Shown in pieces: positions 30,145-40,180 of a DNA stretch of 44,754 nucleotides; position 1 is the first letter of the stretch, and each line of letters begins with the position of its first letter. Source of the stretch: Deltaproteobacteria bacterium (lineage in GTDB: Bacteria > Desulfobacterota > GWC2-55-46); contig JACRCC010000102.1 of NCBI GenBank assembly GCA_016234405.1, positions 1 to 44,754 on the forward strand. The letters are read 5' to 3'. The notes below the pieces were generated by a model. The model had not been told where the DNA came from, made no database searches, and saw nothing but the letters and a program-made list of their open reading frames with translations. The translations under genes and the position numbers were made by a program.

Positions 30145-33100
30145 ATGCTAAAAGCCTACCTCAAAAAGATAAGTGAAATCACCATACGCGGGGACGCGCG
30201 GGAGGAAAGCTATTATTCCGCGCTCGAAGAGCTCCTCGTCTCTTACGCAAATCAATCCGGCAGAAAAAACACCGTGGTCACAACGCTGCCCAAGACAACT
30301 GAGGCCGGCAATCCTGATTTTCGCGTATGGGACGGTAGTCAGCACATAACAGGCTACGTCGAAGCCAAGAGGCCGACTGAGACGAACCTCGACAATATCG
30401 AGGCCGGGGAGCAGGTCAAAAGATACATCCATACGTTCCCCAACGTCATACTCACGAATTTCCTCGAGTTCAGGCTCTACCGCGACGGCGAACGGGTCGC
30501 AGAAGCGCTCATAGCGCGCCCCGTGATACTCCATAAACTCAAGACGCCGCCGCCTCTTGAAAAAGAAAGAGAGTTCACTGAACTCCTCGACAGATTTTTT
30601 TCTTTTTCGCTCCCCAAGACATATTCGGCAAAGACCCTTGCGGTCGAGCTTGCCAAGAGGACGCGCTTTTTGAAAGATATTATCCGCGACGAGTTAAAGG
30701 CGGACTCCGCGGACAAGGGTCAACTCAGGGGCTTTTTCGAGCTTTTCAAGACTCACCTGATACACAACCTCGCGGAGGACGATTTTTCAGACCTCTACGC
30801 CCAGACCGTCACGTACGGGCTTTTTGCCGCGCGCACGAGGTCACAAAATGGTTTTACCCGGCAACAGGCATTTGACAACATACCGCACACCATAGGGATA
30901 CTGCGCGACGTTTTCCGCTTCATCTCATTGGGAGACGCGCCCAAACAGATGGAGTGCTTGATTGACGACATATCCGAGGTTCTTGCCGTCGCTGATGTAA
31001 GCCGCCTCCTTCACGACTACTTCCACGAGGGCAAGGGCGGGGACCCGATAATACACTTCTACGAGACCTTCCTTGCCGAATACGACCCGAAAGAGCGGGA
31101 GAGAAGAGGCGTCTACTACACGCCTGAGCCTGTGGTTTCATACATCACGCGCTCGCTCAACGCCATCCTCAAGGATTACTTCAATCGGCGCGACGGTTTC
31201 GCCGCCTCATCCGTTACGGCTCTCGACCCTGCCGCCGGAACCCTGACGTTTCTTGCGGAGGCGTCAAAGATAGCCGTCTCGGAATTCGTCGAAAAATACG
31301 GCGAGGGCGGAAAGTCCGGCCTCATAAAAGATCATATACTTAAAAACTTTCATGCCTTCGAGCTTATGATGGCGCCTTACGCGGTCGGCCACTTGAAGAT
31401 GTCTTTTCTCCTCGAAGAACTCGGCTACCGACTCAAGGACGACGACAGGTTCAAACTCTGTCTCACCAATACCCTTGAGATGGAGGAACTCGCGCAATCG
31501 AAGCTGCCCGGCATGTCTTCTTTAGCCGAGGAGTCGCGCCTTGCCGGAAAGGTCAAAAAAGAAACCCCGATACTCGTGATACTCGGCAACCCGCCGTATT
31601 CGGGACACTCTGTAAACGTATATGACGAGGTGAAGGCGTATTATAAGGTTGACGGCAAACCGCTCGGAGAGAAAAACCCAAAGTGGCTTCAGGACGACTA
31701 CGTAAAATTCATCAGGTTCGCGCAGTGGAAGATTGACCTGGCTGGAGAAGGAGTTTTAGGATTTATCACTAACCACAGCTACCTCGACAACCCGACGTTC
31801 AGAGGCATGAGGCGGTCTTTGATGGAGAGTTTCGACCATATCTTTCTCCTCGATTTGCACGGGAACGCGCTCAAGAAGGAAAGATGCCCTGACGGGAGTA
31901 AGGACGAAAACGTCTTTGACATCATGCAGGGCGTTGCCGTCGCGCTTTTCATAAAGAAAAAGGGGCTTAAAAAAAAGCTCCATCACGCGGAACTTTGGGG
32001 CACCAGGGATGATAAGTACGGCTATCTCTTAAAAAAGGATTTTAAGACTACACGGTGGAAGACGTTAGACCCGAAGTCTGATCTGTATCTCTTCGTGCCC
32101 AGAGACGAGCGCTCGCTTAAGGTCTATGACAGGTTCATGAAGATAACCGAGATATTTCCGGTGAACGGGGTTGGGGTCGTGACCGCGAGGGACGGGTTTG
32201 TCATAGACTTTGACAAGGGTGCGCTTAAAAATCGCATTATGATGTTCAGAAATGAACGGCTGCCGGATGAGATTATAAATCAAACCTTCGGGCTTAAAGA
32301 CAACGGCTATTGGAAGACGCCTGAAAAAAGACGCGGTATCATCGCTGACGACCGTTGGGAAGATTCGATAACCAAAATCCTTTACCGGCCGTTTGATGTC
32401 AGATGGATTTTCTATCACGATGACGTTGTCGAGCGGCCGCGAAGAGAAGTCATGCGACACATGACGCAGGGTGAGAATTTGGGGCTGATAACAAGGCGCC
32501 AAATGCTTTCATCACAACCTTGCAATTATTTTTTTGTTTCAGAATATATTATTTGCGACGGCGTAATCCGTTCTGATAATAAAGGCGGTGAATCTCTCTT
32601 TCCCCTTTATCTCTACGAGGAAGGCAATCCATCCGCAGGCCCTGCTTCCAAAAATGGGGCGAGGAGGGATTTCAAGAAAGACAAAAGGGCCGCTATAATG
32701 GCGCTCTTTGAAGACACCGCCGGCTATTGCGCTAAAAAACCCAATATAGCGCCTTTGCTCATGGAAGGGCTTTCGAAGGCGTATAAAAAAACGCCTTCGC
32801 CCGAAGACATATTCAATTACATCTACGCAGTCCTTTACTCAAACGCCTATCGTGAAAAATACAAGGAGTTCCTCAAGACCGATTTCCCCCGCGTGCCCTT
32901 CGTGAAATCCTACAAGACCTTCAAGGTCGTGGGCGAAAAAGGACGCGAACTTGTCGAACTACATCTCCTCAAATCCCCTGACCTCGAAAAACCTTACGCG
33001 AGGTTTCAAGGCAAAGGCGATAACAGGGTCGAAAAGCACAAATATGACGCGAAAGAGAAAAGGATCTATATAAACGCTGACCAGTACTTCGAAGGCGTAG

Positions 33101-33300
33101 AGGAAGACGTCTGGGCATACATGGTCGGCGGGTATCAGGCGCTCGATAAATGGCTCAAGGAACGCAAGGGCAGGCCCCTCTCCCACGAGGACATCCGTTT
33201 ATATTGCAGGATAGCCGCCTCCTTGAAAAAAACCATCAGGATACAAAAGGAACTCGAAAAACTCTATCCGCGCATAGAAGAAGACCTATGTGAGTTTTAA
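30145..33300 (+). CDS. Single-chain restriction-modification enzyme, type ISP-like without helicase
   Basis: This 1051-residue protein carries an N-terminal PD-(D/E)xK nuclease motif: NPDFRVW with Asp58 and YVEAKRP with Glu73 and Lys75. After a helical linker, the adenine-methyltransferase core shows motif I LDPAAGTLTF (Asp361) and motif IV GNPPY (Asn482-Tyr485). The C-terminal third (about 600-1050), including YRPFDVRWIFYHDD and the residues after SRREVMRH-like positions, resembles the target-recognition domain of type ISP enzymes such as LlaGI. Those proteins are about 1,570 residues and have a helicase motor; no Walker A is seen here, so this is a helicase-less variant. The third glycine of motif I is replaced by Leu. 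It should cut unmethylated DNA and methylate its own site. It stands alone, with no other defence genes nearby. Confidence 0.88.
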   Translation: MLKAYLKKISEITIRGDAREESYYSALEELLVSYANQSGRKNTVVTTLPKTTEAGNPDFRVWDGSQHITGYVEAKRPTETNLDNIEAGEQVKRYIHTFPNVILTNFLEFRLYRDGERVAEALIARPVILHKLKTPPPLEKEREFTELLDRFFSFSLPKTYSAKTLAVELAKRTRFLKDIIRDELKADSADKGQLRGFFELFKTHLIHNLAEDDFSDLYAQTVTYGLFAARTRSQNGFTRQQAFDNIPHTIGILRDVFRFISLGDAPKQMECLIDDISEVLAVADVSRLLHDYFHEGKGGDPIIHFYETFLAEYDPKERERRGVYYTPEPVVSYITRSLNAILKDYFNRRDGFAASSVTALDPAAGTLTFLAEASKIAVSEFVEKYGEGGKSGLIKDHILKNFHAFELMMAPYAVGHLKMSFLLEELGYRLKDDDRFKLCLTNTLEMEELAQSKLPGMSSLAEESRLAGKVKKETPILVILGNPPYSGHSVNVYDEVKAYYKVDGKPLGEKNPKWLQDDYVKFIRFAQWKIDLAGEGVLGFITNHSYLDNPTFRGMRRSLMESFDHIFLLDLHGNALKKERCPDGSKDENVFDIMQGVAVALFIKKKGLKKKLHHAELWGTRDDKYGYLLKKDFKTTRWKTLDPKSDLYLFVPRDERSLKVYDRFMKITEIFPVNGVGVVTARDGFVIDFDKGALKNRIMMFRNERLPDEIINQTFGLKDNGYWKTPEKRRGIIADDRWEDSITKILYRPFDVRWIFYHDDVVERPRREVMRHMTQGENLGLITRRQMLSSQPCNYFFVSEYIICDGVIRSDNKGGESLFPLYLYEEGNPSAGPASKNGARRDFKKDKRAAIMALFEDTAGYCAKKPNIAPLLMEGLSKAYKKTPSPEDIFNYIYAVLYSNAYREKYKEFLKTDFPRVPFVKSYKTFKVVGEKGRELVELHLLKSPDLEKPYARFQGKGDNRVEKHKYDAKEKRIYINADQYFEGVEEDVWAYMVGGYQALDKWLKERKGRPLSHEDIRLYCRIAASLKKTIRIQKELEKLYPRIEEDLCEF

Positions 33301-33307
33301 CGCGCGG

Positions 33308-33340
33308 TTGCGGGTTCTATTTTGCAAATCGAACCCGCAA
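33308..33340 (+). terminator. Hairpin after the restriction-modification gene
   Basis: A perfect 10-base stem, TTGCGGGTTC (33308-33317) with GAACCCGCAA (33331-33340), around a 13-base loop, begins 8 bases after the stop codon. No U-tract follows, so it may protect the 3' end or aid Rho-dependent termination instead of acting alone. Confidence 0.4.
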
Positions 33341-33421
33341 GTAAAGCTCCCCTTTAGCAAAGGAAAGCGTCTAAGTAAACCCAGACAGGACGACTTCCGC
33401 GCGTGAAAAAAATATAACATC

Positions 33422-34126
33422 GTGAAACGCAAATCCCCGATTAAAGCATTCGAGGGCAAGAATTTAAAAATCCTCCTCCTCGTCCTCGTCCTTTCGGCGG
33501 TCTTCGTTGCCTTCCGCGTTGCCGGGCTCCACGGTTATCTCGACGAGGGTCGGCTTAGAGACTGGATATCCGGTTTCAAGGACTGGGGCCCGGTTGTCTA
33601 CATCCTCATATTCTCCGTGGCGCCGTCCCTCATGCTGCCGGGCCTGCCCATCACCGTAATAGGCGGCGTCCTCTTCGGCCCGTTCTGGGGGAGCGTCTAC
33701 ACCGTCATCGGCGCGACCATCGGCGCGACCATCGCATTTCTCATCGCCCGTGCCATGGGACGGGGCTGGGTGGAAGGATTCATATCCGGCAGACGCGGCA
33801 AGCCCGGCAAAATAGAAGAACTCGACGCCCTCGTAAAGGCGCAGGGCTGGAAGGTCGTGGCCCTCACGAGGCTCATCCCGCTTTTTCCATATAATTTTCT
33901 CAACTACGCCTTCGGGCTTACCGACATAAAAATCGCGCACTACGTCATAGCCACTTTCATATTCATGATACCGGGGACCGTTGCGTATGTGGTATTTTCA
34001 AGCTCGATATTTGATTTGCTCAAAGGCAATGTCTCCGTCAGGCTCGTCATCGGGGCCGCGCTCCTGCTAATCGTCTCCCTCATTCCTGTAATCTACAAAA
34101 GATACAAAAACCCGAACACGCGATAG
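33422..34126 (+). CDS. TVP38/TMEM64 (DedA-like) membrane protein
   Basis: This 234-residue protein starts with GTG (33422). It has about six membrane segments: one near residues 17-32 and then the SNARE-associated/VTT domain. The domain shows LPGLPITVIGGVLFGPFWGS, IGATIGATIAFLIARAMGRG, and VALTRLIPLFPYNFLNYAFG, with the conserved Arg and Pro of the re-entrant loops. The superfamily includes DedA undecaprenyl-phosphate and lipid scramblases/transporters; the substrate of this member is unknown. A hydrophobic final segment is followed by a basic tail. No Shine-Dalgarno is visible before the GTG. Confidence 0.92.
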   Translation: MKRKSPIKAFEGKNLKILLLVLVLSAVFVAFRVAGLHGYLDEGRLRDWISGFKDWGPVVYILIFSVAPSLMLPGLPITVIGGVLFGPFWGSVYTVIGATIGATIAFLIARAMGRGWVEGFISGRRGKPGKIEELDALVKAQGWKVVALTRLIPLFPYNFLNYAFGLTDIKIAHYVIATFIFMIPGTVAYVVFSSSIFDLLKGNVSVRLVIGAALLLIVSLIPVIYKRYKNPNTR

Positions 34127-34208
34127 GCGATTATCTTTTTGCCTCTCCCTGCGTTTTATGTTAAAAATATCATAAGGCGTCCGTTAGTCGTCCTCGTCTT
34201 TTAGACCA

Positions 34209-36419
34209 ATGCTTACAAACCTAAACCCCATCCAAAAAGAGGCCGTCACCTTCGGCGACGGGCCGCTGCTCATATTGGCCGGAGCGGGCAGCGGCAAGAC
34301 CCGCGTCCTTACCGCGCGCATCGCTTATTTAGTGCGCGAAAAAGGCGTGGCCCCGGGGCGAATCCTCGCCGTAACCTTCACCAATAAGGCCGCCGGGGAG
34401 ATACGCCGCAGGCTCGGCAGACTAATCGGAGACAAGGCCAATGCGCTCTGGCTCGGCACCTTCCATTCGGTTGGTTTGAGGCTCCTCCGAAAAGAGGCGC
34501 GCATTGCCGGAATATCGCGCGACATGACCGTATACGATGACGACAACCAGTTGAGCCTCGTTAAACAGGTCATGAATGAGCTGAACTTGAACGAAAAGTC
34601 CTTCGCGCCCAAGGCCATGCTCACGCGCATAAATCAAGCCAAGAACGAAAACATAAGCGCGACGGAATTCAGTTCGCAGGCATCGGATTTTCTCTTTGAG
34701 ACGACGGCAAAGGTCTACTCCCTCTACCAGAGACGCCTGCGTGAGATGAACTGCTTTGATTTTGGCGACCTGATATGCGAGCCGGTGAGGCTCCTCAAAG
34801 AAAACCCGAATCTTCTCAACCGCTACAGGGACGAAATCCAGCACGTCCTCGTTGACGAGTTTCAAGACACGAATAGGGCGCAGTACGAATTCACGTCCCT
34901 CGTTGCAAGCGGGGCGCGAAACCTCCTCGTGGTCGGCGACCCGGACCAATCCATATACGCGTGGAGGGGCGCGGACATCAATAATATCTTAGACTTCAAC
35001 CGCGACTACCCGGACGCGACGGTCGTGCGCCTCGAGCAGAACTACCGCTCCACCGGCAACATCCTCTGTGCGGCAAATTCCGTCATAAAATACAACCAAA
35101 AACGGCTTGAAAAAAACCTCTGGACCGAGAACGCCCACGGAGACCGCCTCACGCTCATCGAATGCAGCGACGAATATGACGAGGCCCGGGCCGTCATCTC
35201 GCGGATAAAGACCCTGCGCGACGAAGACAAAACCCTTGCCTACCGGGACTTCGCGGTCTTCTATAGAACCAACGCACAATCAAGGGTCTTCGAGGAAACG
35301 CTTTTGCGCGAAGGCATACCGTATGCGGTTATAGGCGGCATGAGGTTCTACGACCGCATGGAAATAAAAGACGCGATCGCGTATCTGCGCGTGATGTCGA
35401 ACCCGGAAGACGCCGTTAGTTTAAGGCGCATAATCAACACGCCTCCGAGGGGCATGGGCCCGGCTGCATTTGAAAAGATAAAGTCCGTCAAGGCCGAATC
35501 GGGGGTTACTTTACTCGACGCGGTGAGAGAGACCTTTGCAAGGAACCTCATCGGAAAATCCAAGGCAGGGGAGTTCATCGCCGCGTGCGCGGCCTTTATC
35601 GTCAACCTCGGCAAAACGCCCCTGCATGAATTAACCCTGCGTCTGCTTGAGGACTCCGGTTACATGCTCATGCGGCAAGACGACGGCAGCGAAGAAGCCA
35701 TTGAGCGCGTCGAGAACCTCTTTGAATTCGTATCCGCGATAAAAGACTTCGAGTCCGTAAACCCGGGCGCGTCTTTGAGCGATTTTCTCGACCACGTCGC
35801 TCTTATCACGGACATAGACTCGCACGACGAGTCGAAGGACAGGCTCACCCTGATGACCCTCCATTCGGCCAAGGGGCTTGAGTTCAATACCGTCTTTCTC
35901 ACGGGCATGGAGGAGGGGCTGTTCCCCCATTCGAGAAGTTCAGGCAACGACGAAGAGCTTGAAGAGGAGAGACGAGTCTGCTACGTGGGCATGACGCGCG
36001 CCGAGAGGCGATTATTCCTCTCTTCCGCAAAGACGCGCAGCGTATACGGCGAAACGAGATACCAGTTAAAGTCGCGGTTTTTGGAGGAGATACCCGGGGA
36101 ATTTATCGAGACGGTAGAGGCGCAAACAGCGGGGTTCACGACTGTTGGAGGCCGGAAGGAGGCCGCGTCAACGGCGCCGGGCGAGCCGCGCTACACCACA
36201 GACGACTCTCAGGTTTTTCATTACAAGGAAGAAACATACGAAGCCAACCCCGCAAGTCCGTGGAGGGTCGGGATGATGGTCAGGCACCCGTCATTCGGGA
36301 TAGGCATCATCAAAGACAGAAGCGGCGCGGGCGTTGACACGAAGCTCACCATAAACTTCAAGGACGCGGGCATGAAAAAGATAATCGTGAAGTACGCGGC
36401 GATAGAGGCGATGGGGTAG
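34209..36419 (+). CDS. pcrA: UvrD/PcrA-type DNA helicase
   Basis: This 736-residue SF1A helicase shows motif I LILAGAGSGKTRVLTARIAY near residue 22, motif Ia VTFTNKAAGEI, motif II VLVDEFQDTN, motif III VVGDPDQSIYAWRGA, motif IV RLEQNYRST, and later motifs VTLMTLHSAKGLEF and RVCYVGMTRAERRLFL. The C-terminal Tudor-like domain (WRVGMMVRHPSFGIGIIKD) is characteristic of PcrA/UvrD and absent from Rep. It unwinds DNA 3' to 5' in excision repair and clears replication-transcription conflicts. A 13-base tandem duplication (36409-36433) repeats the end of the gene including the TAG stop. Pcr versus Uvr naming is a matter of lineage. Confidence 0.95.
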   Translation: MLTNLNPIQKEAVTFGDGPLLILAGAGSGKTRVLTARIAYLVREKGVAPGRILAVTFTNKAAGEIRRRLGRLIGDKANALWLGTFHSVGLRLLRKEARIAGISRDMTVYDDDNQLSLVKQVMNELNLNEKSFAPKAMLTRINQAKNENISATEFSSQASDFLFETTAKVYSLYQRRLREMNCFDFGDLICEPVRLLKENPNLLNRYRDEIQHVLVDEFQDTNRAQYEFTSLVASGARNLLVVGDPDQSIYAWRGADINNILDFNRDYPDATVVRLEQNYRSTGNILCAANSVIKYNQKRLEKNLWTENAHGDRLTLIECSDEYDEARAVISRIKTLRDEDKTLAYRDFAVFYRTNAQSRVFEETLLREGIPYAVIGGMRFYDRMEIKDAIAYLRVMSNPEDAVSLRRIINTPPRGMGPAAFEKIKSVKAESGVTLLDAVRETFARNLIGKSKAGEFIAACAAFIVNLGKTPLHELTLRLLEDSGYMLMRQDDGSEEAIERVENLFEFVSAIKDFESVNPGASLSDFLDHVALITDIDSHDESKDRLTLMTLHSAKGLEFNTVFLTGMEEGLFPHSRSSGNDEELEEERRVCYVGMTRAERRLFLSSAKTRSVYGETRYQLKSRFLEEIPGEFIETVEAQTAGFTTVGGRKEAASTAPGEPRYTTDDSQVFHYKEETYEANPASPWRVGMMVRHPSFGIGIIKDRSGAGVDTKLTINFKDAGMKKIIVKYAAIEAMG

Positions 36420-36438
36420 CACGATGGGGTAGCCGTTA

Positions 36439-36468
36439 TTGACAACCCCGTCCCTTCCGTGTTATTTT
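36439..36468 (+). promoter_or_regulatory. Putative promoter of tRNA-His
   Basis: TTGACA (36439-36444), an 18-base spacer and TATTTT (36463-36468, four of six) lie just after the helicase gene. The transcript would begin near 36475, run through a palindromic repeat and reach the tRNA at 36549. Confidence 0.42.
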
Positions 36469-36480
36469 AAAAACTCGCCG

Positions 36481-36513
36481 TTATCGTTCCCACGCTCCGG
36501 CGTGGGAACGCAG
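36481..36513. repeat. Palindromic repeat TTATCGTTCCCACGCTCCGG-type, copy 1
   Basis: A 33-base sequence contains the perfect stem CGTTCCCACGC / GCGTGGGAACG. It occurs again, base for base, at 36745-36777. It is followed here by a second small palindrome, GGGACGCCCCAGCGTCCC (36518-36535), which copy 2 lacks. The element is of a kind widely dispersed in proteobacterial-type genomes, by my recollection. It lies in the predicted tRNA leader. Confidence 0.8.
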
Positions 36514-36548
36514 CCAGGGACGCCCCAGCGTCCCGTCCTTTTTCCGAT

Positions 36549-36625
36549 GGTGGGTGTAGCTCAACGGTTAGAGCACTGGACTGTGACTCCAGGGGCTGAG
36601 GGTTCAAATCCCTTCATCCACCCCA
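36549..36625 (+). tRNA. tRNA-His (anticodon GTG)
   Basis: A cloverleaf folds from G-1 at 36549. The acceptor stem GTGGGTG (36550-36556) pairs with CATCCAC (36615-36621) with one G-U. The D-arm carries TAGCTCAACGGTTAGAGCA, the anticodon arm CTGGA-CTGTGAC-TCCAG has anticodon GTG (histidine), and the T-arm GAGGG-TTCAAAT-CCCTT follows. The extra G at -1 opposite C73 is the tRNA-His identity pair. CCA is encoded (36623-36625). The gene lies alone between pcrA and gyrB among dispersed repeats. Confidence 0.95.
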
Positions 36626-36661
36626 AATAAACTTCCTCAATCCTCCTTTAAGACAAGTTAT

Positions 36662-36808
36662 GTAGATGGGTGAAGCCCATTCGCGGAGTTTACACTGAGA
36701 GAAACGAACGTGCTCAGGGTAAACTCCGCGCACCCATCAAAACATTATCGTTCCCACGCTCCGGCGTGGGAACGCAGTGTTGGGTCTGCTTCGCTTGACC
36801 CAACCTAC
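36662..36808. repeat. Composite repeat: GTAG...CCTAC element interrupted by two palindromes
   Basis: The outer element (GTAGATGGGTGAAGC at the left, GCTTGACCCAACCTAC at the right) is the same as at 5553-5619. It is split here by two unrelated palindromes. One at 36682-36730 has 11-base arms CGCGGAGTTTA / TAAACTCCGCG. The other at 36745-36777 is copy 2 of the CGTTCCCACGC repeat. Between them remains the outer element's CGCACCC-TCAAAACATT portion. In the 36420-36968 gap, everything outside this element, the tRNA, the other repeats and the two promoter sites looks non-coding. Confidence 0.82.
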
Positions 36809-36846
36809 AAACTTCTCCCTCAGTCGCTTTTAGCTTCAACTTCGAC

Positions 36847-36875
36847 TGGCAAAAGCAACGGTCGTGTGCTATCAT
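36847..36875 (+). promoter_or_regulatory. Putative extended -10 promoter of gyrB
   Basis: TGCTATCAT (extended -10, hexamer 36870-36875, five of six) with a weak -35 TGGCAA (36847-36852) at 17 bases. The start near 36882 would give a leader of about 87 nt carrying the hairpin repeat at 36922-36953. Confidence 0.33.
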
Positions 36876-36921
36876 TTAACACTGAGCCTTATCGCCGTTT
36901 CACCCTAAAATTCCTCTTAAT

Positions 36922-36953
36922 TGAGCGAGAAGCAGATTCTTCGCTTCGCTCAG
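36922..36953. repeat. Hairpin repeat TGAGCGAGAAG...CTTCGCTCAG, copy before gyrB
   Basis: This 32-base element folds on itself (TGAGCGA with TCGCTCA) and is identical to 40117-40148. A diverged copy is inside a coding sequence at 39501-39530. The base run directly after this copy, AAGGA (36954-36958), is the Shine-Dalgarno of gyrB. Confidence 0.85.
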
Positions 36954-36962
36954 AAGGATTAA

Positions 36963-39425
<2,463 letters not shown>

Positions 39426-39470
39426 AAGGCTCAGACAAAACAGCAAAAAAAACATCTAAAGGAGAAAGAT

Positions 39471-40031
39471 ATGCGCGAAAAACTGCTGCAATCGTCAAAG
39501 GGCGAGAAGAAGATTACCCGCTTCGCTCAGAACGCCGGACTTCTTGCAGTTCTGTTTTTTACACTCGCGGGCTGCATGCAGGTGTGGCACCCGGGGAGCG
39601 TGCCTGACTTAAGCCTTGACAAGGTCGGCGCGTTAAGCGGCGGGTACTCCGTTGCGCTCGTGAACGACCAGCGCGAGATGAGGCCTCAACCCGTCATCGG
39701 CAACGCGCACGTAAACTACAACGAATGGACGGAATTCTTCATAAATTACTACGCGAACGAACTCAGAAAAAGGGGCGTCAACGTGGACCCCGGAAGCCCC
39801 AACAAGATACTCGTCAAGCTCGACGGTTTCACGGTCCAACAGGGGTTCGCCAAGATGAGGGCAAACATACACTTCCGGTTTTCGACTTCGGACGGAAGGA
39901 TAATAAAGGAGATGTATGAAACGGACACCTCAGGCATGAGCGCGGGCCGCGCCTTTGCCGGCGTCATATACCATACCGCTGAAAAACTCCTCACGGACAG
40001 GGAAGTCCTCGACAGGATGAAAGGCTACTGA
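39471..40031 (+). CDS. Putative lipoprotein downstream of gyrB
   Basis: This 186-residue protein has the lipobox TLAGC (Cys35) after a hydrophobic segment of about 12 residues and an unusually long polar lead-in of about 20 residues. The ATG has an excellent Shine-Dalgarno (AAGGAG, 6 bases away). The mature part (SVALVNDQREMRPQPVIGNA; FTVQQGFAKMRANIHFRFST) resembles small outer-membrane lipoproteins of the YajG or LptE-like size class, but I cannot assign a family. The long lead-in (GEKKITRFAQ) is encoded by a diverged copy of the dispersed 32-base hairpin repeat. It lies 45 bases after gyrB and could be co-transcribed. Confidence 0.8.
   Translation: MREKLLQSSKGEKKITRFAQNAGLLAVLFFTLAGCMQVWHPGSVPDLSLDKVGALSGGYSVALVNDQREMRPQPVIGNAHVNYNEWTEFFINYYANELRKRGVNVDPGSPNKILVKLDGFTVQQGFAKMRANIHFRFSTSDGRIIKEMYETDTSGMSAGRAFAGVIYHTAEKLLTDREVLDRMKGY
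39501..39530. repeat. Diverged hairpin repeat inside the lipoprotein reading frame
   Basis: Twenty-nine aligned bases, GCGAGAAG...CGCTTCGCTCAG (39502-39530), match the 32-base repeat at 36922-36953 and 40117-40148 with four differences and no gap. They encode residues 11-20 of the lipoprotein, just before its signal peptide core. Confidence 0.65.
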
Positions 40032-40070
40032 TTTAATGGCCGTGAACCATGACCGTTAACCGTGTCTCGT

Positions 40071-40096
40071 GCCGTCGGGAGTTTCCTCCTGACGGC
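40071..40096 (+). terminator. Strong hairpin after the lipoprotein gene
   Basis: GCCGTCGGGAG (40071-40081) pairs with CTCCTGACGGC (40086-40096), one G-U, around the loop TTTC. It follows the stop codon by 40 bases. There is no T-run after it. Degenerate GTGAACC-type heptads precede it (40037-40066). Confidence 0.45.
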
Positions 40097-40102
40097 AGTC
40101 TT

Positions 40103-40148
40103 CGCGGAGTTTACACTGAGCGAGAAGCAGATTCTTCGCTTCGCTCAG
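40103..40148. repeat. Combined repeat: CGCGGAGTTTACACTGAG plus the 32-base hairpin
   Basis: The left part, CGCGGAGTTTACACTGAG (40103-40120), equals the left arm of the palindrome at 36682-36730. It runs directly into the 32-base hairpin repeat (40117-40148) and ends CTCAGGATGACAATAAG. It shows that the two families can share an end. It sits 32 bases before the NYN-domain gene. Confidence 0.75.
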
Positions 40149-40180
40149 GATGACAATAAGAAAGGCAGGAAACCCTAAGT

